Assembly: GCA_003427395.1 (NCBI GenBank)
Contig: BFEA01000944.1
Location: 89,183 to 153,182 of the forward strand
Reading direction: 5' to 3'
DNA: 64,000 nt
Origin: Chara braunii
Taxonomy: Eukaryota > Streptophyta > Charophyceae > Charales > Characeae
Part shown: positions 19,633 through 31,804 of the stretch, piece by piece
Numbering within the stretch: the first letter of the stretch is position 1
How the letters are laid out: each line of letters begins with the position of its first letter
Translations under genes and position numbers: made by a program
The notes under the pieces: generated by a model
Told to the model about the DNA's origin: nothing
The model's database searches: none
Seen by the model: only the letters and a program-made list of their open reading frames with translations

Positions 19633-21834
19633 CCACCGGATCTAAGAGGAAGTACAAGCGCAAGGGCGTTAAGAAGAATCCGGTGGCAGTTCTGATAGAA
19701 AAAGACTACAATGAGGCATTGGAGAAGGAAAGAAAGATAATTAAAAGATTAAGAGAGGCTGCATTAAAAGGAGGGAGAATTACCCCAGAGAGGTTCAAGA
19801 TAATGAAGGGAGGAGCCGATGACTTCCTTCTGCCGGCTGAGAGGGATTTCATATATGAATTATGTCAGAAGTACAATGGTGCCTTTTCCTTTAATGATGA
19901 GGAGAGGGGACGACTGAACGTTCACATGATCAAGATGGTCAAGATCTGGAACGTTCCTCACACACCTTGGAATGATAAACCCACGAAATATGCCCAAAAG
20001 GAAAAAAAAGAGGTAATGGAGTACACAAACCAGAAGATCGCCTCCAACGTTGCGAAACCAGCTGATGGAGCTTACGCCAATCACTGGTTTTGCTTTTGGA
20101 AGTCAGGTGGTGGCCTGCGCTGGATACAAAACTTGCAAAAGTTGAATTCGGTAACGGTCCGCGATGCGGGTAGCTTACCCAACGTGGATCTGTTGACCGA
20201 GTCTTTTGCTGGAAGGAGCATCTACTCCCTAATAGACTTGTACTCTGGCTATGACCAGTTCTCGATAGATCCTACTAGTCGGCCTATGATCGCCATGCAT
20301 ACACCGAGAGGCCTCATACAAATGTGTGTGGTGCCTCAGGGGTGGACAAATGGGGTCGCGGTCGTCCAGCGAGACATACTGAAGGTCATGGATGACATAT
20401 GCCCAGAGGTTATGTTCCCATACATTGACGATAACCCAGTTAAAGGACTGAAGGAAAAAGATGAGACTTTAGTGGATGATCGAGTTAGGCAGTTCGTGTA
20501 CGAACTTGCGCAGGGAGTAGCGAAAGTACTAGAAAGGTTGGCTAAATACAACCTAATAGCCAGCAGACCGAAATCACTACTGTTCCAAAGGGAGGTAACA
20601 ATCTTGGGTTTTAGGTGCTTCTTGGAAGGAAGGAGCCCCGATCCGAAGAAAGTGGATAAACTCCTGAACTGGCCTATGCCTCTAAAAACGGTTGGGGAAG
20701 TAAGGAGTTTCCTAGGGGTCTGTAGCTTCTGGCGGATCTTCATCCCCGGGTTTGCCAAGATAGTCGAGCCCCTTATGCCTCTAAAAATGGTTGGGGAAGT
20801 AAGGAGCTTCCTAGGGGTCTGTAGCTTCTGGCGGATCTTCATCCCCGGGTTTGCCAAGATAGCCGAGCCCCTTAGAGAAATGGTGCGACAAGGAGCCAGC
20901 TTAGAGTGGTCTGACCAAAGAGAGAAGGCTGCGCGGGTACTTCAAGATAAGCTAAGAGATGGCGGGGTCGTATTAGGAGTACTCTACTTCGACGACGAAA
21001 ATGAGAGGCCCTTCATCATCAAAGCCGACAGCGGTCCGATAGCATTAGGAGAAGTGCTCGTGCAGTGAGATGAAAATGGTAAAGAAATGCCACTTAGATT
21101 TGAGAGCCGCACCCTTAATTCGGTTGATAGAGGCTATATTCAGTTCAGGAAGGAACTCATGGCGATCCTGCACTGTCTCAGGGTGTTTAGACACTATGTT
21201 ATGGGGAAGAGATTCATTCTAAGAACGAATTCCACAGCGGTAATCAGAGCTGTTAAGAGGCATCAGCAGGTAGATGCTACAGTCAGTAGGTGAATAACTC
21301 ACATATGGACGTATGATTTTGTATTAGAGAAGGTACCTACTGAAAAGAATCGAGCCGATGGGCTGAGCCGCGTAGAATGGGGATCAATAGATGATGAATC
21401 TCTTGAGGAGGCACCCTTCGTTGACGAATTCCTTATGGAAGACGATGACGAAGGACTACCTCCAGCTCCTAGTTGTTATACAGCTCCAGCCATAGCAACG
21501 AGCAGGGAAGACTACTGGGGAGAAAAGGATGACCCTTACCTCCATTACCTTCTAACTCGAGAGGATGAGGAGGAAGGATGGTATGGGATAGTAGAACAAG
21601 CTGCTGTCGCAGCTCATGAGCTGACAGAGAGTTCAAGGATGACTGAACGAAGGCTGAATGAGATAGAGGAAGAGTCGGATGACCAAGAGCAAGATAAGGA
21701 CGCTGGGGAGAGATTTAAGAAGAATGAGTATGATGGGGAATATAAAAGGATCGGTATGGAAATAAGCAGTAATCAGTTAGATGAATTCTACCATGAGAAA
21801 CAACGAGAACCTTTAGGCTTCGTAGGGTTCACCT
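19620..21834 (+). pseudogene. inner element reverse transcriptase and RNase H
   Basis: The longest piece is 19683-21068. RT landmarks, numbered from 19683, are the first catalytic Asp in 'LIDLYSGYDQF' (residue 185) and 'YIDD' at 247-250. A 33-residue in-frame duplication (residues 332-364 and 365-397, starting 'MPLK') sits at the RT thumb/connection. RNase H begins 'IIKADSGPIALG', is interrupted by TGA at 21066-21068, continues with 'FRKELMAILHCLR' and 'LRTNSTAVI' (an Asn where family members usually have Asp), and meets another TGA at 21291-21293 where a Trp is expected before 'ITHIWTYDF'. An acidic linker follows (21435-21834). The RT resembles the Ty3/gypsy lineage with a '[FY]IDD.PVKG' motif. 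Confidence 0.9.
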
Positions 21835-21835
21835 T

Positions 21836-23023
21836 TTTGTGGATGCCAAGGAAGGACTACCGCCACTGAGAGTGGTGTGTGTTAAGGAAAGATAACTAGA
21901 GGTGATCGCCACACTGCATGAGGGTCTAGCAGGGGGTCATAGGGGTGCTGATGCTACATACTATAAAGTATCTCGACTATATCACTGGGATGGTATAAGG
22001 GATATGGTTATGAGATATTGTAAGTCATGTGAAGCCTGTCAGAAAATGTCATCTATGAGATTGATTGAACCCTTATACCCCACTGTTCTTGTTGAACCTG
22101 GCAGTACTGTTCACCTTGATCTAATTACTATGTCACCTTGTAAGGATGAAATTAAATATGTACTAAAAATGAGAGATAACATGTCTGGTTATGTTGAAGC
22201 AAAAGCCATCCGTAAGAAAACTGCGAAGACAGTGGCAGATTGGATCGAGGAAATTTACTTGAGGTACCCCTTCATACGTGAGTTTGTGGCTGACCAGGGA
22301 TCAGAGTTCAAGAACGAGATGGTCAGGAGGCTCATGTTCAGACTTGGAGTCAGGATCAGATATGTGACACTATATCATCCTCAGGCTAATGCACCAGTGG
22401 AAAGAGGCCACATGACACTAAAGGATGCTATATCAAAAGGGTGCCAAAGCGACTCCAGAAACTGACCATCTTTCTTGAGGGCGACTGTCTATGCTGACAA
22501 TGTGACTGTCAAACGGACTACAGGTTATGCGCCCATTACACTCTGGTATGACAGATATGCTACTTATCCCATTGAGAACCTGGTTGAGACCTGGACCCAT
22601 GAGGCACAGAGAGAGTCGTACTCCACAGAGGAGTTACTGAGGCTGAGGATCAGGCAGATCAAGGAAGTGGATGAGGCCATAATTGAGGCCACAAAGAGGA
22701 TGTCAGACAGCAGATTATCTGATCAGACACGGTGGAACAACAAGAGGTACATCAGGAAGGAACGACTTCAGGTCGGAGATATTGTACTTCTACATGATAC
22801 ATCTCTCGAGACATAGTGGACCAAGAGATTGGAGGTTAGGTGGATGAGACCATTCAGGATCATCAGAGAGGTTGAAGGCAAGGCCTATGCGTTAGCAGAG
22901 ATGGATGGTATGAGATCCCATGGTATAGTATCCGGCTCTCGGCTCCGAAAATTCATACTTCGAGATGCAGATTTGATCCCGAGTTCGGGCAGAGTGATGA
23001 GGCGAGGCCCGAGAGCCGTCTAG
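21836..23023 (+). pseudogene. inner element integrase
   Basis: One frame, reached after a frameshift near 21835, broken by TAA at 21893, TGA at 22463 and TAG at 22814. The HHCC zinc-binding domain ('LHEGLAGGHRGADATYYKV' then 'CKSCEACQK') is intact. The catalytic triad is visible: Asp in 'VHLDLITM', Asp in 'FVADQGSEFKNE', Glu in 'NAPVERGH', with exactly 35 residues between the last two. The C-terminal part has 'RLQVGDIVLLHD' and 'VRWMRPFRIIREVEGKAY', the usual integrase C-terminal fold. No chromodomain is evident after it. Integrase inserts the cDNA; here it is inactive. Confidence 0.9.
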
Positions 23024-23055
23024 CATCAGCCTAGACATGCTGAAACATGGTGAGT

Positions 23056-23520
23056 GTGCCCTCAACATTTGTTGGGACGTGGTGACAGTGCCGCAAACTC
23101 CAGATGATTATATGCTGGGATGTGGACAGTGTGCCGCCAGCTTCAGTTGATGACGATTATGAGCTGGGATGTGGACAGTGTTGCCGCCAGCTACAGATGA
23201 TGATGATTATTTGCTCGGACGTGGCCAGTGAGCCGCTAGTTATCGATGATTACGAGCTGGGATGTGGACAGTGTTGCCGCTAGCTACAGATGATTATTTG
23301 CTGGGATGTGGCCAGTGAACTGCTAACTATCGATGATGATTATGAGTTGGGACATGTCCAGTGAGCCGCCAACTATCGATGATGATTATGAGTTGCGACG
23401 TGGTCAGTGAGCCGCCAACTATCGATGATGATTATGAGCTTGAACGTGGTCAGTGAGCCGCCAACTATCGATGATGATTATGTGCTGGGACGTGGCCCGT
23501 GTACCGCCAACAGCAGCCGA
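23056..23520. repeat. minisatellite after integrase (about 58-65 bp unit)
   Basis: Seven to eight degenerate units share 'tgggatgtggacagtg', 'gccgccaactatcgatg' and 'atgattatgag'. It begins just past the integrase stop in the 3' untranslated part of the inner element. Confidence 0.8.
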
Positions 23521-25110
23521 CAGTCGGCTGCTATGATTATGATATGATTTCGGATTCCGGAGCTGGATACGAGCAGCCTATGATGGCTCGGCTCATTGGT
23601 GGACTTATGTGTCTGCCGGGCCCAGATTGACCCTAGTTTTGCATGTATGTGAGTTAAACTTTTAAAATTTCAGTTCATTGCATTGTATCTGGCTTGTCAT
23701 TTGTCAGTCATGGGACATGCCTGGGAGATTGGGAGTCAGTTTATGGGATTTCAGTTCTTGCCTCTTATTGTATTTATTTAGTCTGAATGACATTTATGAA
23801 ATGAATGGTTGTGGGATAAAGTCAAATCAGTTTTCTTTCTTTCATAAGTCAGCGCTCAGTTGATGGGGCAACCTTCTAGTACGATTGCGTAAGGAGGATT
23901 GCCTAGCATCATCTGGCACAAATTGATTCGCTATCTCTGAAGGAGGGTGACATTTAGCCTAGTGAAGTGTTCCCTTGGCAAGGGACTCAGCATCGCCGAG
24001 ATGGGGTTCCTCTCCAGACGGGCCTTCGCGGCTAAACGCTACCAAGCTCTAAAGGGATAGGTAATCAGTCATGTGTCATAATCGATGGAGTGATCGGGCA
24101 AAGATCACTTAGCATCGCAGCGGATTGAAGCTCACTGCATTCTTCATGCTGGAAGGAGTGTTCCCACTGCATCCGTCGGGCTCTCGCAACGGTTCCCCGA
24201 TGAGAGTCTATCCACAGTGGCGTTCCCTGCGGTGTCAGCACTTGCTTCCTTCATGAAGAGGCGGAGAGTTTTCGACTGCGCCTCTTGAGCAAGAGATGAT
24301 TCCCTGAAGCAGGTTCGCACAAGGTCCAGAGGCTAGTTGGGTCAGCGGGGTGTCTGAGCCATAGTGGCAGATAACTCCGGACCCTAGGGGGGCTAGCGGT
24401 TCCTCAAGTCATCTTATGGTGATCTGGTTCGCCTGCTAGAAAGGAAGGAGGCATCCTGAGCCTCTCCGAGTCTAAATCCGACATTTGGCTGATCAAGGTG
24501 GTGGACTCCTACTATCACTCTGATCGGGGTGTCTTTCGGGAGCAGTGTGTCCAGGGGCATTCCCTTGGCAACGGGCCAAGCCAGGTATCCACAGCCCAGT
24601 TGGCAACAGGGTCATTATGGCCTCCTAGCCCACTGTTGCAAAGCTTAATTGTGGACCTGCTCTTACTCACCAGCAGTGTCTGGTTGGGTGTTGGTTGGCT
24701 CCCCGCACAGTAACAAGAGCCAGGCGTTAGAAAGAAGTCGAGCGAGTAGACGGAGGTTCTGAAGTCGACTAAAGAGCTTCCGCGCCATGGGCCTGCACTC
24801 ATCGGAGTGAGGGCTTCATGAAGGGGTATGCGGCTCCCCGTGAGCTGTTCTGAGCAAGGGTTCAGAGGGTGGTCGGACCACCATGACTGGGAATCAGGAC
24901 TGAGTATGCTCTACTTGCCAGGTTGGGTCAGCGGAGGAGCCCACCAGGGCGAGCGGGGGCACTCTCGGAAGGCCGAAAGGTAAGACTCTGGGAGTGAGTG
25001 AGGAAGGGGTGTCGACAAGGGTCTTTAGGAAAGATTTTCTTTTCCCGTATTTTTTTTGAGGCATGACTTGACATCTGTTTTGCAGGTACCCTACAGCAAG
25101 ATGAAGACAA
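23521..25110. other. inner element 3' internal region, no gene
   Basis: No convincing coding frame. The sequence is moderately GC-rich with small repeated words ('cttggcaagggactcagcat', 'gggtcattatgg'). Probably untranslated sequence between integrase and polypurine tract. Confidence 0.5.
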
Positions 25111-25178
25111 CGGGGTTTGGTATGACCCAACAGTAAGCGGCACAAAGCCGGCAGACAAAGAGAAAGGGGTTTGGTATG
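25111..25178 (+). repeat. duplicated polypurine-tract-like sequences
   Basis: 'cggggtttggtatg' at 25111-25124 and 'gaaaggggtttggtatg' at 25162-25178. The latter is identical over 17 bases to the polypurine region just upstream of the 3' LTR (26389-26405). They suggest that the 1.2 kb between 25179 and 26388 was added between two copies of the original 3' end. Confidence 0.65.
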
Positions 25179-25670
25179 TTCACCCCTTATGAGGCAGCCT
25201 TCGGTCTAAATGACCTGGATGATCCTGGATTCGATGATTGGTCCCATAGCCGCCCATGGCTGAGATATCGATGAGGATTGTGCTGTATTGATGGACAGTA
25301 TGGATGAGATGGATTGATCCAGTGATGATGAGATGTGCAGACCAGGATTGGGACTTGGACTGCTAGATCGGACCTAGCGATGGGGTCATGTCTAAGATTG
25401 AGGATCGATTATGATGATGCATGAGGCCAAACCTAATGAAAGGTTTGACGTGGAATTGAGGCTGATTCAGTGATGCAAGGTAACGGGATTGTTAGTATGA
25501 TTGGGCTGCATGAGCAGTCATGATACTTGCGTGCGGTGACTGCACCACGCAAGTCTGATAAGGCTAATTCCTTCTTGATTTTTTATGGTGGCTTGGACCA
25601 GTGGTCCATGCCTTATTGAGTGAGCACTCAAGCCCTAGCGGGCGAGCACCCTGATGATTGGGGGTATAGT

Positions 25671-26177
25671 CTACATGATACCCCTGTATATCAGATAGCA
25701 TACAAGGCCGCATAGCTCAAGTTGGCATATGAAGAACAGCGCAAGTATGAGGCACAAGCGTTGGCTGGGCGGCGTAGCCTGGTGGGCGACGGGTGGTTCT
25801 GGTGCGCGTGGTAACAGCGGTGGCGCAGGGCGAGGCGGCTGTGGCAGGACAGTGAGCTGGCGAGGAGATGGTTGAGTAGAGGAAGAAGGGTGGTATGGTG
25901 AAGGGTATGAGCGAGAGGGCGGATCGAAACGTGGAGGCAGAGAGTCGTAGCGCTGTTCGTATTTATACGCATAGTACATCATACATCTAGGCGACGGCGT
26001 GCGCTCGCGCTGGTCCTCTGAGCGATGACGCAAGCGCGTTCCTCCCCATCTCATCTCCTCGTTCTCCTCTTCGGATCTCTCCCCTTCGTACGTCAGATCG
26101 ATCGGTCGATCTGGCGCCTTCCCCTGTCGACCTCCTCTCCCACGTCCAGCGCCCGAGCCTCGCGTCTTTGGCGCCAT
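25671..26177 (-). CDS. antisense ORF, Gly/Arg- and Pro/Ser-rich protein
   Basis: Minus-strand frame open from 26243; I choose the ATG at 26177 because it has a strong context (gccATGG) and follows a TATA box. The protein starts 'MAPKTRGSGAGRGRGGRQGK', continues with an acidic stretch and then a long Pro/Ser/Arg-rich disordered region; the last 30 residues are Leu/Cys-rich and may be out of frame or intronic. I recognise no family. It lies antisense to the retroelement next to its 3' LTR, in a segment bounded by polypurine-tract duplicates, so it may be a captured host gene 5' end, or an antisense ORF of the kind reported for some plant Ty3/gypsy elements. Confidence 0.45.
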   Translation of the reverse strand: MAPKTRGSGAGRGRGGRQGKAPDRPIDLTYEGERSEEENEEMRWGGTRLRHRSEDQRERTPSPRCMMYYAYKYEQRYDSLPPRFDPPSRSYPSPYHPSSSTQPSPRQLTVLPQPPRPAPPLLPRAPEPPVAHQATPPSQRLCLILALFFICQLELCGLVCYLIYRGIM

Positions 26178-26355
26178 GGCAAAACTGATTAGCTGCACAA
26201 TGATAAGCGCTACGCGACGAGAGCGACGAGAAGCGTTGCGCAACGATAAGCGCTAGAGCGATAAGAACAGCGGTAATAGCGAGAGCGTGACAGCACTGCA
26301 CGCTCAATGATGCGAATTCAAGAGTGAATGGACAGAACAAGTGTGATATTAGGCC

Positions 26356-26361
26356 TTTATA
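26356..26361 (-). promoter_or_regulatory. TATA box for antisense ORF
   Basis: On the minus strand 'ccactataaaggcc' contains TATAAA about 180 bases before the ATG at 26177. Spacing suits a start site near 26330 and a 5' leader made of short 'gataagcgct'-type repeats. Confidence 0.45.
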
Positions 26362-26386
26362 GTGGCCGAAACCTGGCGAGGACGCC

Positions 26387-26396
26387 AGGAAAGGGG
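26387..26396 (+). other. polypurine tract of inner element
   Basis: 'aggaaagggg' ends 11 bases before the 3' LTR start at 26408. This is the expected site for plus-strand priming, though directly abutting tracts are more usual. Confidence 0.65.
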
Positions 26397-26565
26397 TTTG
26401 GTATGGTTGTCGGAAGATGATGCGGCGCAACAGCGGAAATTGACTCGCCGCGGTCAACTCCCGCACTGCGTCAAAATTGCGTCCGCAGTCATGGTCAAAC
26501 TGGACCGTAGCTCGTCGGTTAGACTTCCCCTGGGCCGAAACCGAGGGAAAGACGGCGCGACGGTA

Positions 26566-26756
26566 CGGTCCCCTGGAGACCTGATCAAGCGGCGCGACCG
26601 CAATGAGCTAATTAGTGGGGTCCGGTCCAAACGGCACTTGAAACGGACCAAGGGTTAACGNCGGTCCCCTGGAGACCTGATCAAGCGGCGCGACCGCAAT
26701 GAGCTAATTAGTGGGGTCCGGTCCAAACGGCACTTGAAACGGACCAAGGGTTAACG
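26566..26756. repeat. assembly duplication around a single N
   Basis: The 95 bases 26566-26660 are repeated exactly at 26662-26756 on the other side of the N at 26661. The 5' LTR has the segment once. This is the signature of two overlapping contig ends joined without merging. Confidence 0.9.
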
Positions 26757-27214
26757 AGATATTCAAGTTTGACCGGTTGGGACCGGACCGACACGACCGC
26801 GTAACCCGGCCAGGAAAGGAATAGCCCTAAGTACCCATATAGATGAACAGCCAGGCCCGAATAATTAAAATAGGGTCATGTGCTATTTTTAGCACGGGAC
26901 TGACTGTTCGTTTCCCAAAGTCGGGCCTGCGCCAGTCCCGTTCTAAAAATAACCCACGCTATTTTTAGCGTGAGACTGACTGTTCATCTACCGGGAACTG
27001 GGCCTGCGCCAGTCCCGTTCTAAAAATAACAAAGCTACTGACTGTTCATCTACCGGGAACTGGGCCTGGGCCAGTCCCGTTTTAAAAATAGGACTGACTG
27101 TTCATATCCCGAGGTCGGACAACTGGTATTTTTAACACAGGCCCGATCTAGAGTTTGACCTCAGCCCCGACCTTGGGACTGCAGCACTTAGCCTCGATCA
27201 CCTAGCCTCTCCAT

Positions 27215-27221
27215 TATAAAA
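27215..27221 (+). promoter_or_regulatory. 3' LTR TATA box
   Basis: Same 'tataaaa' as at 9245 in the 5' LTR. In the 3' LTR it could drive transcription outward into the outer element. Confidence 0.6.
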
Positions 27222-30200
27222 GAGAGGCCACGTCACCCAAGAGAGAGAGACCAGACAGGCCGAGAGCACGCTCACTTGCGGAAGGCAGCTATGCTGGCAG
27301 AGCAGCAAGTAAGAGAGAAACTCTCACTTGCGGGGATGCGGAAGCACTGGCAGGACAGCGAGGAAGAAGGAGGACAGAAGCTGCTGTGTTAGAGCAAAGG
27401 GGACGACCAAGGCAAGCAAGAAAGGAGGTAAAGGGGCGGGGTTGCTCGGGGAAGTTCGGCGGTCTCGGTTCTCGCTAAGACCACCTTGCTTTCTCCCCTG
27501 CCTCCTCTCCTATCTTCTTCTCTGCTCCCCTGCTCACTCTCTTCTCTTTCCTTCTCCTCACTCGTTTGTATGCGGCCTGTTTAATCCCCGCAAGACCATT
27601 GGCTCATGGCACGGTTTTTATCTGCTGTTGACCGCCCACACACACTAAGGGCTGCTAATGCAGAGCACATGAACATAATGATTGGCTGTGAGGCACTTGT
27701 TTCGCTGTGTCAAGAGGCACTTGGACCAAATATACCGATTTATATTCTGGTGGTTAGCTGTGTCAAGAGGCACTAAGACTGAATATACCGATTTATAGTC
27801 CGCTGGTTGGCTGTGCCGAGAGGCACTCAGACTCAATATACCGATTTATAGTCCGCTGGTTGGCTGTGCCGAGAGGCACTCAGACTGAATATACCGATTT
27901 ATAGTCTGCTGATTGGTTGTGCCGAGAGGCACTTGAGCTGAGTATATTGTGATAACTTGTTGCGCCAGAGAACTTATTTTGAGCACTTAGTGCCTCTGCG
28001 ACTGTGCATCCGACACTGCACAAATCATGACTTTTAAGTGTGGTTTCAAAATAATCGATCAGCGAAGTTCTGCCAAAGTGATATTGAGGGACTGCGACTG
28101 TGCGCATCAACAAGCGACAATGCGCGTCCAACCCGCCAGATATGGCATTTCAAAACTTTGCTTCTGATGATTTTGGGAACTGCGACTGTGCGCACTTTAG
28201 TCCAAGTGCGATACTGCGCTTTTTGATAAATGCAGGTGCTGTACCGATTTTGAAACTGCCAGCGCAGTAATTAAACCGATTTTGAGACTGCCAGCGCAGT
28301 CATAACTGAGTAACAACACGATTTTGAGACTGCCAGTGCAGTCATACTGAGTAATTAAGCCGATTTTGAGACTGCCAGCGCAGTCGTAACTGAGTAACAA
28401 GACGATTTTGAGACTGCCAGCGCAGTCATACTGAAAAATCCAGCCGATTCAGAGATTTTGTTTGCGCAGTCACGCCAGGCCGATTGCGCAGTCACATTGA
28501 GCATTTCGCTGTGCGCAGAGAGCGCGCCATACCTGATGGCTATATCAGAGCATTTCGCAGTTCGTATCTGTGCGCAGAGAGTGCGCTATGCTTGAGGGCC
28601 ACGTTTAAGTGTTTGTATCTGTGCGCAGAGAGCGCGCTGTCACGCTGTACTTGAGGGCCATATTTTGAGTACTCTGCAACTGTATGCAGAGAGCACTCCG
28701 AACTTGATAACCATCCGAACTTGAGGACCACACATGAACTGCACCATACCATTGTGCTATTCGTCATACTATTTCTAAGCATTGTGCTATTCGTGAGGGC
28801 CATTTCTGAGCATTGTGCTATTTGTTAGGGCCATTTCACAACATTGTGCTATTTGTTAGGGTCATTTCTGAGCATTGTGCTATTCGCCAGGGCCATTTCT
28901 GAGCATTGTGCTATTTGTCAGGGCCATTTCTGAGCATTGTGCCATTCGACAGGGCCATTTCTGAGCATTGCGCCATTCGACAGGGCCATTACTGAGCATT
29001 GTGCTATTCGCAAGGGCCATTTCTGAACATTTTTTGCTATGCACTAGTGCGCACCGCGACTGAAAACCATTTCCGCAACTGTGCGTTGTTGCGCACCGCG
29101 ACTGAGAACCATTTCCGCAACTGTGCGTTGTTGCGCACCGTGACTGAGAACCATTTTCGCAACTATGCATCATTGCACACCAAAACTGAGATCCGTTTTC
29201 TGCTATGTGCTGTTGCGCACCGTGACTGAGAGTCATGCATAACCGATTCCGAACCAGAAGCGACGGTGTCCATATTAACTGAGTTTGAGTCTGCGCACGA
29301 TCTGTTGACCAACTCTCATTTAATGACAATAGCAGTTTGGCCCTAAGAGAAGGCCGAGTAATTATCTTGTTTGACTGAATATCGAAGTAGCAGACGGAAG
29401 CATATTTCAGTTGTCATTTGACCAACATTGCGCGTCCAGACTTGATATTATATTTTAAGTGTGCGCCCGCGCGCGCCCAGACCAGATATTACATTTTAAG
29501 TGTGCGCCCGCGCGCACCTCGACCAGATATTATTTTAAGTGTGCGCCCGCGCGCGCCCAGACCAGATATTACATTTTAAGTGTGCACCTGCGTGCGCCAA
29601 GACCTGGTATTATATTTTAAGTGTGCGCCCGCACGCGCCCAGACCAGATATTATAATTGAAGTGTGCGCCCGCACGCGCTCAGACCAGATATTGTATTTT
29701 AAGTGTGCGCCCGCATGCGCCCGGACCAGATATTATATTTTGAGTGCGCGCCCATGCGCGCCCAAGCTAGGCATTGCAGTTAGAGTGCGCGCCCATGCGC
29801 GCCCAAGCTTGGCATTACAAATAGAGTGCGCGCCCATGCGCGCCCAAGCTTGGCATTACGGATAGAGTGCGCGCCCATGCGCGCCCAAACTTGGCATTGC
29901 AGATAGAGTGCGCACCCAAGCTTGGCATTGCAGTTAGAGTGCGCACCCATGTGCACCCAAGCTTGGCATTGCAGTGAGAGTACGCGCCCATGTGCGCCCA
30001 AGCTTGGCATTGCAGATAGAGTGCGCGCCCATGCGCGCCCAAGCTTGGCATTGCAGTTGGAGTGCGCGCCCATGCGCGCCCAAGCTTGACATTGCAGTTA
30101 GAGTACGCGCCCATGCGCGCCCTAGCTCTGCATAGCAGTTAGAGTGAGCGCCCATGCGCGCCCAGGCTTGACATTGGTGTTAGAGTGCGCGCCCGTGTGC

Positions 30201-30985
30201 GCCCAAATTGGATATAGTTATTTGAGTGCGCGCCCATGTGCACTTGCGCTGTATGTGAGCGCCCAGGCTGGTTATTGACGTTTGAGTACGAGCCCATGTG
30301 CCCCTGAGCATAGGGTTGCTAGATGGGATGATTTGCCTTCACGTACCCATTGATTTATACCCCTGCTGATCAGCAACGCCTCATGCACGTGTTATTTTTC
30401 CTCGCACGGGAAGCATTGGCAATTTAGTCCCTTCACAGATGACCTTGTTCAGTCTAGCCCCAGTATATTCCGCATTTATGACTGGTCCCTGTGCATGAGA
30501 TGCTTCACTGATTGAGTTGTTGTTCAGCCGGACCCTTTTGGCGGGCCTACTTGAGATTGTTGCTGTTCAGCCGGACCCTTGAGGCGGGCCTACTTGAGAT
30601 TATTGCTGTTCAGCCGGGCCCCTTCAGGCGGGCCCACCCCTCGAGATTGTTGCAGTTTTCAGCCAGGCTCCTTCGGGCGAGCCCCTTTCTTCTGAGATAG
30701 CTGCTGTTCAGCCGGGCCCATTCAAGCGGGCTTTATATTGAGTTGCTGTTCAGGCGGGCCCATTCAGGCGGGCCCTATATCGAGTTGTAGTTCACTCAGG
30801 CCACTCAGACAGGCCTCCACATTGAGTTGCTGATTGCTATCTGGCCAGGTCTTGGAGGGAGTATCTGCATTAGTGAGAGCGTGCATTCCATCCAAGCTGG
30901 CCTGACGTCGTGAGACCACCCCTAAGTGGGGTAGATTGATTGAGAGGTTCTGCTACAAACATGTGGGACATCAGAGTTTCACTAT

Positions 30986-31804
30986 ACTCGGTGAAGGGGG
31001 TAGAGACGGAAGTGAACACATACGACAGGATTGCGGATTACATATTTCGCAGGGAGAGCTATTGGGGGGACAACTGGCTACATGTGGTGTTCCCTCGCGT
31101 GCCCTCAGCACCTGGGGGCGTGCTCCTCGATTTTGATGGGTGCAACCCCATGCCCCTTAGCGAGTCTCATTGCAAGGACAAGAGGCGGAAAGGACGACCG
31201 GATTAGGAGAGAGATAGCCAGATCCGGGGTCCCAATCACTACATGCGTCCAGAGATCAGAGACATATGAGTTGGACTTGGAGCCCTGCTCTGTGAGTGAC
31301 ATTGATCTGGGTGACTATTTTGACTGGGACACTCATAGAGGCTGAGTTTGTGGACAGTGACAGGAGCGCTGGAGACCGGTGAGCGACGACGACGGAGAGC
31401 GACTTTGAGGAGGATTGCGTATCTTCTTGCTAGGTATCTTCTTGAGGGTGATTGACTCCTACATGTCAGACGACCCTAGGTCTGAGACAATTATTAGTCC
31501 CCCGAGAGGGGAGAGTCGGGTCTTATATCTCGGAGATGACTATAGTCATTTGGTCGGGACAGACTTTGCTATGCAGGCTTATCGAAAGCCCCTTTACGGA
31601 GACCGTTTCCTCGAGCTGTCCTACATCTACTCTGGTGGGAGAGGACGGATTGAGATATTGATTGAAGCTACAGGCAACATTATCCTTGCGGAGGAGCTTT
31701 ATCCCAGGAGCGTTACACACGAGGCGATGGCGAGATGCATGGCCTATAACTGCAAGATTGATCTTGCAGCGCCTCTCGACATCAGCTACGTGGTTCCAGA
31801 GTAG
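30986..31804 (+). pseudogene. coding-like remnants inside the 3' LTR
   Basis: Counterpart of 13040-13894. One frame ends near 31206, a neighbouring one near 31345 ('GDYFDWDTHRG'), and the 129-codon frame 31415-31804 includes 'LVGTDFAMQAYRKPLYGD' and 'GRGRIEILIEATGNIILAEE'. No family recognised. Shifts between frames argue that any protein was already broken. Confidence 0.35.

Noticed and set aside
18246-22816. Alternative genetic code with TGA read as Trp
   Set aside because: TAA and TAG also interrupt the same genes, many Trp positions use TGG, and frameshifts are present; ordinary decay explains it.
23024-26407. An envelope-like gene after pol of the inner element
   Set aside because: No frame with signal peptide and transmembrane segment; the only sizeable frame is antisense and disordered.
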